From Candidatus Pseudobacter hemicellulosilyticus (GTDB taxonomy: Bacteria; Bacteroidota; Bacteroidia; Chitinophagales; Chitinophagaceae): DNA of 64,000 nucleotides. This document shows positions 8,154 through 14,713 of this stretch, in pieces (within the stretch, counting starts at the first letter, position 1; each line of letters opens with the position of its first letter). The notes under the pieces were generated by a model. The model had not been told where the DNA came from, ran no database searches, and saw nothing but the letters and a program-made list of their open reading frames with translations. The DNA lies in the NCBI GenBank assembly GCA_029202545.1, contig CP119311.1, forward strand, positions 1,488,001 to 1,552,000, written 5' to 3'. The position numbers and the translations under genes were made by a program.

Positions 8154-8384
8154 TTAACCTTTGGGTGGGTACGGGTCATTACCATAGCTGTTGCTATCTT
8201 GGATTTTTCCGTCCTTGCCATGGATAACCAGCTCTGACTGCTGGTTTTGGGCGATATTTTTGCCAGCGTCCATAGCCTCTTTTTTGGTCTCTGTCACAAA
8301 AGTGGCCCTGCTGTTGCCTTCTCCTTTTACGGCCCAGCCGCCGTCCTTGTGTGGTACAACGTGCTGATTCTTACCTTTTCCCAT
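8154..8384 (-). CDS. DUF2188 family protein
   Basis: A 76-residue protein with the features of DUF2188: N-terminal QHVVPHKDGGWAVKGEG, ATFVTETKKEAMDAGKNIA, then SELVIHGKDGKIQDSNSYG. These are short proteins of unknown activity, often found with other small stress-associated genes. The ATG at 8384 lies about 50 bases from a 46-bp inverted repeat (8433-8478) shared with the divergent sigma-like gene at 8491, so the two sides may be co-regulated. Confidence 0.85.
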   Translation of the reverse strand: MGKGKNQHVVPHKDGGWAVKGEGNSRATFVTETKKEAMDAGKNIAQNQQSELVIHGKDGKIQDSNSYGNDPYPPKG

Positions 8385-8432
8385 CTTTTTAATAGTTTTG
8401 GGGATGAAAAAATTAACTTGCTTTCACAATAA

Positions 8433-8478
8433 ATACTTTTGAAGCGTGACATCAGCCTATGTCACGCTTCAAAAGTAT
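8433..8478. promoter_or_regulatory. 20-bp perfect inverted repeat in a divergent promoter region
   Basis: Arms ATACTTTTGAAGCGTGACAT and its exact complement with a 6-base loop (CAGCCT). Lies between the minus-strand DUF2188 gene and the plus-strand sigma-like gene, 12 bases before the latter's start. It could be a shared operator or, as RNA, a strong hairpin. Confidence 0.7.
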
Positions 8479-8490
8479 ATTTGATGTGTA

Positions 8491-9135
8491 TTGATTACGC
8501 AAAATCAGATAGCTGCAATTAACGATTTGGATCTCGCCATCGCCCTCTGTGCCAGTGCTGACACGGAGGATACTCTGCTTTTTAACGAGTTTGTTAGGAG
8601 GCATAGGAAGGATCTTGAGGCATTCTGTATGGTGAAGTGCGAAGCTTTTAAACTGGACAAACAAATCGGGTCTCAAATTTGCAATGAAGCATTGGAAAGA
8701 TTCCGTATTTATAAATCTTTCAACAAAGAAAAAGCAACAGTAGATAATGCCAATACTGCCATTTTACTTTATTTGGGTAAGATCGCTACCAACCTGTTTT
8801 TGACCTACAATAAGAAAGAAAAGAAGTTCCGGAACAATGTTCTCTTAAAGACTTATTTTGATGACATCTTTGAGCAAGTTGCGGCTCACAAAAGCGTAGA
8901 AGATTTAGCGTGGAAACGTGATGTTACCGTCAAAATATGTAAAAAGCTCAATCAGAACGAGCAAAAAGTGATTTTGACCGACATCGAACATAAAAAGCAT
9001 ACAAGGTACCTTCCCGATGAGGTTACTGAACTTCTTGCCACCGAGTTGGAAGTAAAAAAAGATACCATACGCAAAATAAGGGAGCGCGCTTTGAAAAAAA
9101 TTAATACCATAATTAATGAAATCAACCAACAATGA
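8491..9135 (+). CDS. Divergent sigma-70-like regulator
   Basis: A 214-residue protein whose layout resembles an ECF sigma factor. The N-terminal half holds the helix-rich stretch LLFNEFVRRHRKDLEAFCM, as in region 2. The C-terminal part LNQNEQKVILTDIEHKKH ... EVTELLATELEVKKDTIRKI resembles region 4 with its helix-turn-helix. Similarity is weak, and the acidic linker and long insert are unusual. No ATG fits: the frame opens after a TGA at 8482, and the first plausible start is TTG at 8491. Its end overlaps the next gene by 20 bases, so the two are translationally coupled. The inverted repeat just upstream suggests autoregulation. Confidence 0.55.
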   Translation: MITQNQIAAINDLDLAIALCASADTEDTLLFNEFVRRHRKDLEAFCMVKCEAFKLDKQIGSQICNEALERFRIYKSFNKEKATVDNANTAILLYLGKIATNLFLTYNKKEKKFRNNVLLKTYFDDIFEQVAAHKSVEDLAWKRDVTVKICKKLNQNEQKVILTDIEHKKHTRYLPDEVTELLATELEVKKDTIRKIRERALKKINTIINEINQQ

Positions 9136-9829
9136 GAAACAACTTTTCTCGATGGCTGATTTCGAGAAAGGTTTAATGCTCGCCGGGCTCGTTACTCCAA
9201 CAAATCTTCAGGAGTTGCAAGAGTTTCAGGATCTGCAAAAATACGATAAGGAGGTTGCTGCCGAAAAGAAGATGGTGTACTTTAAACGGGTTGTTTTAGC
9301 TGCAGAGATTGCAAATGAGTTGCATAAGGAACCTTCTTTTGGTCGGATAAAATTTCAAAAACTTATGTATATGTGTGAGGAGGCTGCCCAAATGAATTTG
9401 CACAGCCGATATCTCAAGCAGGCTGCGGGGCCATTTGATAATAAGTTTATGCACTCAATTGAAAAAGAGTTTAAGAAAAACCAATGGTTTGAAGTGATAA
9501 AGGTTGAAAGTGGGGGGGGCACCCGGTCAGTGTATAAGCCTTTACCTAACCTCAAAAAGTATAAAGACTATTACAATAGTTATTTCTTAGAAGAAGCTGA
9601 TTCCATTCGTTATGTTATCGATCTCTTCCGAAAACAAAAAACAGACTTTACAGAAGTGGCTGCGACCTTGTATGCTTGCCACAATAACCTTAAGGCGCAA
9701 AAGAATGCCTATAGTTTCGATGAATTAAAGGACCAGTTCTACTCCTGGTCTGACAGAAAATCAAAGTTTGACATAGCTCTCGTAACATCTATTGGGCAAT
9801 GGTTGCAAGAAAAGAATCTTATTCTTTGA
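9116..9829 (+). CDS. Hypothetical protein, possibly Panacea-like domain
   Basis: A 237-residue soluble protein. An N-terminal coiled-coil-like stretch (LQELQEFQDLQKYDKEV) precedes a domain with FGRIKFQKLMYMCEEAAQ and AAGPFDNKFMHSIEKEFKK. The K-x-x-K-L-x-Y motif followed by AAGPFD resembles the Panacea/SocA-like fold found in antitoxins and in some restriction-system proteins; this is a weak, by-eye resemblance. It overlaps the sigma-like gene by 20 bases and so belongs to the same operon. No partner toxin is visible, unless it is the sigma-like protein itself or the small genes across the inverted repeat. Confidence 0.5.
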   Translation: MKSTNNEKQLFSMADFEKGLMLAGLVTPTNLQELQEFQDLQKYDKEVAAEKKMVYFKRVVLAAEIANELHKEPSFGRIKFQKLMYMCEEAAQMNLHSRYLKQAAGPFDNKFMHSIEKEFKKNQWFEVIKVESGGGTRSVYKPLPNLKKYKDYYNSYFLEEADSIRYVIDLFRKQKTDFTEVAATLYACHNNLKAQKNAYSFDELKDQFYSWSDRKSKFDIALVTSIGQWLQEKNLIL

Positions 9830-9904
9830 TGGCGCTCATTATTTATCAACCTGATCCAATACTATTTTATGTTATTCAACCATGCTCCGAGTCTGGGGTA
9901 AATA

Positions 9905-10038
9905 AAAAAGGTTCCAATTTCTTGAAACCCTTTTGTCTTTTTCCTGCTCCCCCAAATGGACTCAATTTGAACCAAATATTCAAGGATTTAGAGGCTGTTG
10001 CTAATTTACCTGAATGGCAGATTGGCGAAATTATTTAG
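9905..10038 (+). repeat. Repeat copy D: hairpin, tRNA-like core and recurring ORF end
   Basis: An imperfect hairpin AAAAAGGTTCCAA ... TTGAAACCCTTTT leads into TGCTCCCCCAAATGGACT, a partial match to the tRNA-Asn 3' end. The frame continues as LNLNQIFKDLEAVANLPEW with a stop at 10036. As in copy B, one frame runs across hairpin, core and ORF end, giving PFCLFPAPPNGL here and LLSFPTPPAGL in B. The element's ORF may therefore once have read through the junction. Confidence 0.65.
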
Positions 10039-10212
10039 CCCTGAGGCTATGAAATGGCAAGATCAAGACAATTCCTTAAGAACGCAATTGCTGAAAAGCT
10101 GTTGATAACCAAACTGAGACGGGTTGTAGAGAAACACTTTAATAACTTAAATTTGTTGATCTGAGGTTTCAGAAGAAGAAAAATATGGTTTCTTATATAA
10201 AATATTTTACGA

Positions 10213-11508
10213 ATGTTGTTGTTTGATATAGAGCCGAAAACTACGCTCACCAGCAAAAGAATAAAGCAAGACACTTCAGCAACCTTTGCAGATAATATGT
10301 CTCTGCCCATTCATAAATGGTATCGTTACACTGCAGGATTTTCTGCCGCATGGGTTAGAGAACTTATAAAAAAAGAAAAGGAACTTGGCCGCCAAAGGAT
10401 AATAGATCCCTTTGCTGGATCTGGCACTGTTTTGATAGAGTCGGAATTTGAACAAGTCGAAGCATATGGAATTGAGGCTCATCCTTATATTCATAAAGTG
10501 GCTGAGGCAAAATTATTATGGAGCTTTTCCCCAGATATTTTGCATGAAAATTGTTTGAAATTCCTTGAACGCGCTCGTAAAAAAAAACCGGAAAACAGAA
10601 CTTACAGCAAGCTAATAACTGAATGTTATCCACAAGAAGTTTTATCTAAGCTCGAAGCTTTGCGCCAAACATGGCTTGAACACATAGACGATGAAGTTAC
10701 AGAAAAGTTTACATGGTTTATTATCACGTCCATTTTAAGGATAACTTCTCCTGTTGGAACAGCCCAATGGCAGTATGTTTTACCAAATAAGACAAAAGCT
10801 AAAATAATCGATCCTTATATAGCTTTTGAGGCCAAAGTCATGGACATTGTGCAGGATATGAGACTTTCTCAAGAAAAAGTAAAACAACCAACCCAGGCCA
10901 TCGTTTTTAAGGAGGATGCAAGAAGTATTCAATCAATACCCGATGCTTGGGGAGACTTGGTTATTACTTCTCCGCCCTATGCGAATAACTATGATTACGC
11001 AGATGCAACACGTCTGGAAATGACTTTTTGGGGAGATATAGAAGGATGGAGTGATTTACAGGAGAATGTGCGGAAAAATCTAGTAAGAGCTTGTACACAA
11101 CATGTATCTGGATTTGGTAAGTATATTGATGAAGTCCTGGCTAATCCACTTTTGAATCCAATTAAAGACGAATTATTCGATATTTATAATCAATTAGGAA
11201 CCGTTCGACTAGATCGCGGAGGCAAAAAGAATTATCATTTCATGATTGCTGCGTACTTCAATGATCTTGCACAAGTATTCCAGTCATTGCGACGGGTTAC
11301 TAAAAGTGGCGTAAAAATGTGTTTCGTTGTTGGTGATTCTGCTCCTTATGGCGTCTACGTTCCTGTTGATAAATGGCTTGGCGAAATAGCTGTTGGAGTT
11401 GGGTTCTCAAATTTTGAATTCGAAAAGTTAAGAGACCGAAATATTAAATGGAAAAACAGAAAACATAGAGTCCCTCTTCAAGAAGGAAGGCTATGGATAA
11501 ATGGGTAA
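10213..11508 (+). CDS. DNA methyltransferase (TSPPY type)
   Basis: A 431-residue amino-methyltransferase of DNA. SAM-binding motif I is DPFAGSGT (residues 65-72) and the catalytic motif IV is TSPPY (252-256), followed by ANNYDYADATRLEM. The order motif I, long spacer, motif IV places the probable target-recognition region between them. The S-P-P-Y form occurs in both N4-cytosine and N6-adenine enzymes, so the modified base is not predicted. The end overlaps the next gene by 16 bases, which fits a two-gene restriction-modification operon. Strongly AT-rich codon use marks it as acquired DNA inside the tRNA-Asn region. Confidence 0.88.
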   Translation: MLLFDIEPKTTLTSKRIKQDTSATFADNMSLPIHKWYRYTAGFSAAWVRELIKKEKELGRQRIIDPFAGSGTVLIESEFEQVEAYGIEAHPYIHKVAEAKLLWSFSPDILHENCLKFLERARKKKPENRTYSKLITECYPQEVLSKLEALRQTWLEHIDDEVTEKFTWFIITSILRITSPVGTAQWQYVLPNKTKAKIIDPYIAFEAKVMDIVQDMRLSQEKVKQPTQAIVFKEDARSIQSIPDAWGDLVITSPPYANNYDYADATRLEMTFWGDIEGWSDLQENVRKNLVRACTQHVSGFGKYIDEVLANPLLNPIKDELFDIYNQLGTVRLDRGGKKNYHFMIAAYFNDLAQVFQSLRRVTKSGVKMCFVVGDSAPYGVYVPVDKWLGEIAVGVGFSNFEFEKLRDRNIKWKNRKHRVPLQEGRLWING

Positions 11509-12371
11509 AAATGGCAATATCATATTCTCATAAGTTTGGACAATTGATAGGAGATTTGCTCGAAGTAGCAATTGAACCGTTTTTGGAACAATTTGCCAAA
11601 AATAATGGATTGTTTCTTGACCGAAAAGGAGAGCGACGAACTCGAAAAGGCAAGAAGCTTACGTGGATTGATGTTAAAGATAATAAGCATGATTTAGATT
11701 TTGTTCTTGAGCGAGGTGGAACAGATGAACGCCTTGGTATTCCTGTCGCTTTTATTGAAACAGCATGGCGACGTTATACAAAACATTCTCGTAATAAAGC
11801 ACAAGAAATACAAGGAGCAATTATTCCATTATTAGAAAAATATAGTAATATATCTCCATTCGCTGGTGTAATTCTAGCAGGGGAGTTTACACAAGGCTCA
11901 TTAACTCAATTAAAATCTCAAGGGTTTTCAGTATTATATTTTTCCTACAAATCAGTGATTCAAGCCTTCAAGCTTTTTGGTATCGATGCTGCCTTTGATG
12001 AGGATACCCCAGAGGAGGAGTTTAAAAAGAAACTTGAGGCTATTAAGAAAATTGGAGACATCAAGATCATTGCAAGAGAATTAATGAAAATTAATTTGGA
12101 TGAAGCATTAAGTTTTATTGACGGCATTAAGAAATCTATCTCTCGAACCGTTATTAATATAATAATTTGGCCTTTGCATGGAGCGAGTACAAGCCTTAAT
12201 AGTATTGTTGAAGCTATAAAATTCTTGAAAAATTACTCAGAAGATCACATTAAACTTCCCTTTATTAAATACGAAATTATTGTCAAGTATAACACCGGAA
12301 CAGTAATCAATGCCACTTGTTCTAATAGACTAGAGGCTCTTGATTTTTTAGAACGTCATGTAGGGCGATAA
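11493..12371 (+). CDS. Probable type II restriction endonuclease
   Basis: A 292-residue protein overlapping the methyltransferase by 16 bases; the ATG at 11493 follows a strong GAAGGAAGG. The segment HDLDFVLERG (about 66-75) and PVAFIETAWRRYTKHSRNKA (about 84-103) looks like a PD-(D/E)xK core, with Asp69 and Glu89 as metal ligands. The usual second Lys may have moved into the following helix. The continuation AQEIQGAIIPLLEK is helical. The C-terminal third has no recognised motif. Assignment as the partner nuclease rests on the core and on coupling to the methyltransferase. Specificity unknown. A second ATG at 11511 is possible. Confidence 0.7.
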   Translation: MDKWVKMAISYSHKFGQLIGDLLEVAIEPFLEQFAKNNGLFLDRKGERRTRKGKKLTWIDVKDNKHDLDFVLERGGTDERLGIPVAFIETAWRRYTKHSRNKAQEIQGAIIPLLEKYSNISPFAGVILAGEFTQGSLTQLKSQGFSVLYFSYKSVIQAFKLFGIDAAFDEDTPEEEFKKKLEAIKKIGDIKIIARELMKINLDEALSFIDGIKKSISRTVINIIIWPLHGASTSLNSIVEAIKFLKNYSEDHIKLPFIKYEIIVKYNTGTVINATCSNRLEALDFLERHVGR

Positions 12372-12494
12372 AATATTCCAGAAGTTTAATTCCTTTTTGA
12401 TGCACTAAATATAAACATGGAACACAAAGTTGATATTTAGGGATCAGGTTGAAAAGTTGTGGGATTAGTGATAAAGAGCTTTTTTTGCAGCCAG

Positions 12495-12863
12495 ATGAAT
12501 AAAAGCCAAGGACAGGATATAGTAAAAGAGTTAATGGGTTATTTATTACCCGCAGGAACATTAGACTATTTTGAATTAACTCACATCGTAAAAGATAAAG
12601 AAGGTCTGGTATTATTTTTAGAAGAGAAGAACCTTCCCCCCGCCGAATACCAGGATCAATCCCTTCATTCCAAAGGCTTTCTACCCGAAGTTCGAGTTCA
12701 AGACTTCCCTATTCGCGATCAAAAAGTAATATTGAGCATCCGGCGTCGCCGTTGGGAACATCCGGGCACTGGCGAGATCATCTCCCGCAACTGGGACCTG
12801 GTCATGCAGGGCGCACGAATCACCAAAGAGTTCGGGCTTTTTTTAAAAGATGCACTTAGATAA
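12495..12863 (+). CDS. ISAon1 family transposase, N-terminal region protein
   Basis: About 122 residues starting MNKSQGQDIVKELMGYLLPA; the frame also opens earlier from a GTG at 12459, but the ATG at 12495 fits the family. Contains FELTHIVKDKEGLVLFLEEK and, later, QDFPIRDQKVILSIRRRRW, which matches the N-terminal domain protein of ISAon1 elements, likely involved in binding the IS ends. Its last 14 bases overlap the DDE transposase ORF. A run of T then A (about 12837-12848) at the overlap could support ribosomal slippage or simple coupling. Confidence 0.85.
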   Translation: MNKSQGQDIVKELMGYLLPAGTLDYFELTHIVKDKEGLVLFLEEKNLPPAEYQDQSLHSKGFLPEVRVQDFPIRDQKVILSIRRRRWEHPGTGEIISRNWDLVMQGARITKEFGLFLKDALR

Positions 12864-13839
12864 TCATCCGATCAGTTGCCATCAACTGGGCCGGATGTAT
12901 CAAATGAATGGTAAACTTCTGCAGCAGCAGTATAAGCATCACATCAGCGACTACAAAGACTGGGATCAAAAAGAGCATGCTTCAGAGTTGATGCTTTTTG
13001 AAGAAAATATGGGTACTCATCTGAGTATCGATGAAACAGCCCTGTCCAATGACGAACTATACACTATTATCATCAACAAAGCAGCCAAAGGCCGTAAGGG
13101 CGCACTGGTAGCAATGGTCAGAGGAACGCTGGCTGACCGGGTGGAAGAAGTCTTATGCCGCCTGAGTTTGAAGCTCAGGAAGCGGGTACAGGAAGTAACC
13201 CTGGATATGGCTGCTAATATGAACCTGATCGTCAAACGGTGCTTCCCTTTTGCACACCGTGTTATTGATCGCTTCCACATACAACAAATGGCCGGAGAAG
13301 CAGTGCAGGAGATACGAATAAAGTATCGCTGGCAGGCTATCGACGAAGAGAATGAGCAGATTGCTCTGTCAAGAAAAGCCAAACAGACTTACGTGCAACA
13401 GTTATTACCCAATGGCGATTCCCCCAAACAATTACTGGCCCGCAGCCGCTACCTGCTGTTCAAGCAAAAGATCAATTGGACTCCTTCACAAAAACAAAGG
13501 GCAGCATTGCTGTTCGGGCAGTATCCACGAGTGAAGCAGGCTTATGATCTATCCATAAAGCTGGCTGATATCTTCCGTCAATGCAAATGCAAGGAAGAGG
13601 CCTTTAAAAGACTGGCGCTCTGGCATAATGAAGTGGAAACGGCAGGAATAGAATCGTTCAGAACGGTATCAAGATCTATTGAGACTCACTACCTGGCAAT
13701 ACTGAACTTCTTCAATAACAGAAGTACCAATGCTTCGGCAGAATCCTTTAATTCGAAAATAAAGGCCTTCAGGGCATCAGCCAGAGGGGTTAGGGACATC
13801 AAATTCTTCCTGTTCAGACTGTCTAAACTCTATGCGTAG
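12850..13839 (+). CDS. ISAon1 family DDE transposase (ISL3-like)
   Basis: A 329-residue DDE-type transposase. Visible pieces are LSIDETALSNDELYTIIINK (first catalytic Asp in SIDE), VTLDMAANMNLIVKRCFPFA and HRVIDRFHIQQM (second Asp), and near the end FFNNRSTNASAESFNSKIKA (catalytic Glu in AESFNSKIK). These are the hallmarks of the ISL3-like DDE superfamily. The ORF is complete and ends 50 bases before the right inverted repeat, so the element may still be active. Overlap with the upstream ORF suggests coupled or frameshifted expression. Confidence 0.9.
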   Translation: MHLDNHPISCHQLGRMYQMNGKLLQQQYKHHISDYKDWDQKEHASELMLFEENMGTHLSIDETALSNDELYTIIINKAAKGRKGALVAMVRGTLADRVEEVLCRLSLKLRKRVQEVTLDMAANMNLIVKRCFPFAHRVIDRFHIQQMAGEAVQEIRIKYRWQAIDEENEQIALSRKAKQTYVQQLLPNGDSPKQLLARSRYLLFKQKINWTPSQKQRAALLFGQYPRVKQAYDLSIKLADIFRQCKCKEEAFKRLALWHNEVETAGIESFRTVSRSIETHYLAILNFFNNRSTNASAESFNSKIKAFRASARGVRDIKFFLFRLSKLYA

Positions 13840-13912
13840 GAAAAGAAGCCCCCCCAGAAATTTTACTTGATCCCTTTTAAACTTGATCCATATAAATCTT
13901 GTGCAAATGAAA

Positions 13913-13944
13913 AAGGGTTTCAAACGATATCGCTTGAAACCCTT
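13913..13944 (-). terminator. Terminator of tRNA-Asn
   Basis: In the minus direction AAGGGTTTCAA pairs with TTGAAACCCTT around a 10-base loop containing CGATATCG, followed by a T-run. Sited 10 bases beyond the tRNA 3' end. Diverged copies of this hairpin precede the tRNA-like cores of repeats B, C and D. Confidence 0.8.
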
Positions 13945-13954
13945 GTCTGTCTTG

Positions 13955-14028
13955 CTCCCCCTGCTGGACTTGAACCAGCGACCCTCTGATTAACAGTCAG
14001 ATGCTCTAACCAACTGAGCTAAGGAGGA
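13955..14028 (-). tRNA. tRNA-Asn (GTT)
   Basis: 74 nt, full cloverleaf. The acceptor arm TCCTCCT pairs with AGGGGGA, the D arm is AGCTCAGTTGGTTAGAGC, the anticodon loop reads CTGTTAA (anticodon GTT) and the T arm is GCTGGTTCAAGTCCAGC. Discriminator base G; CCA is not encoded. Its 3' end is duplicated to the left (6245-6261 exact; 7354-7371 and 9944-9962 degenerate), which makes it the probable integration target of the accessory region. Confidence 0.95.
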
Positions 14029-14713
14029 ATATAGTTTTTGATAAACTATCCCCTAAAGGGGTTGCAAAAATAGGGATTTTTCATTTTCAATCACATCTTC
14101 CCCGAAATTTTATACAGAATATTTTTTCACCTATTCTGCTGACTGCCAATCCAACCGGCCAGACCAGTTCGTACATTTCCTGAGTGTTACCGTAAAAGGA
14201 GTATAATATGACCAGGCTCATAGTTGACCCATGGACCGTGCCCTATTTTTGCTGGAAATCAACCGGCCGCTCCACCATCCGGATGCGAAGCCAGGCAGGG
14301 AAATCCGTACTCCAACCGTATCCTCAATTCCCGGGAGAAACACTAATACCGATCCTTACCCATTCCTATCCTAACAGGGTTCCTGAACGACCCCGTATGT
14401 AACTTAATTTATCCCAAACAAGGGCCCCGCTTACCGGCCCCCAATATTTACCCATGAACCCACAAACACACCTTCCCCAAGCGTGTTCAACCAGTGATTG
14501 CACCGGCTTAAGGAAAAGCCCTGCCGGGGTTTTGACTACACTAAGCCTGTGTTCAACCAGTGATCACCCCGGTTTAACCTGGTTTTACCCCAGAAATGTC
14601 AAATTCTGCGTCATCTTCATATAAAATCCCTCGCCTTTTTATACTAACTTAGTAAAGAGGGCGTTACATATTATCCCCGCCTTCTCCTACGAGATCAACC
14701 CTTAAATATCCGA
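14029..14713. other. Long intergenic region with a 16-bp direct repeat
   Basis: No credible gene. GTGTTCAACCAGTGAT occurs twice (14483-14498 and 14549-14564), each followed by a CACC(G/C)-rich and GGCTTAA/GGTTTAA-like stretch about 66 bases apart. This could be a regulator site or a short tandem duplication. The histidine kinase promoter should lie in the last 100 bases. Confidence 0.5.

Larger units (their letters stand above)
12441..13889 (+). mobile_element. ISAon1-type insertion sequence (ISL3-like)
   Basis: About 1.45 kb bounded by imperfect inverted repeats GGATCAGGTTGAAAAG (12441-12456) and, at the right end, CTTTTAAACTTGATCC (13874-13889), 14 of 16 matching. It encodes two overlapping plus-strand ORFs typical of the ISAon1 group. 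I see no clear target-site duplication in the flanks. It sits between the restriction-modification operon and tRNA-Asn and looks intact. Confidence 0.85.

Noticed and set aside
10053..10163. 36-residue plus-strand ORF (MARSRQFLKN...)
   Set aside because: Short, no conserved feature and no promoter; could be chance in AT-rich DNA.
12441..13889. Target-site duplication of the IS
   Set aside because: Flanks (TATTTAG and ATATAAAT) are only loosely similar.
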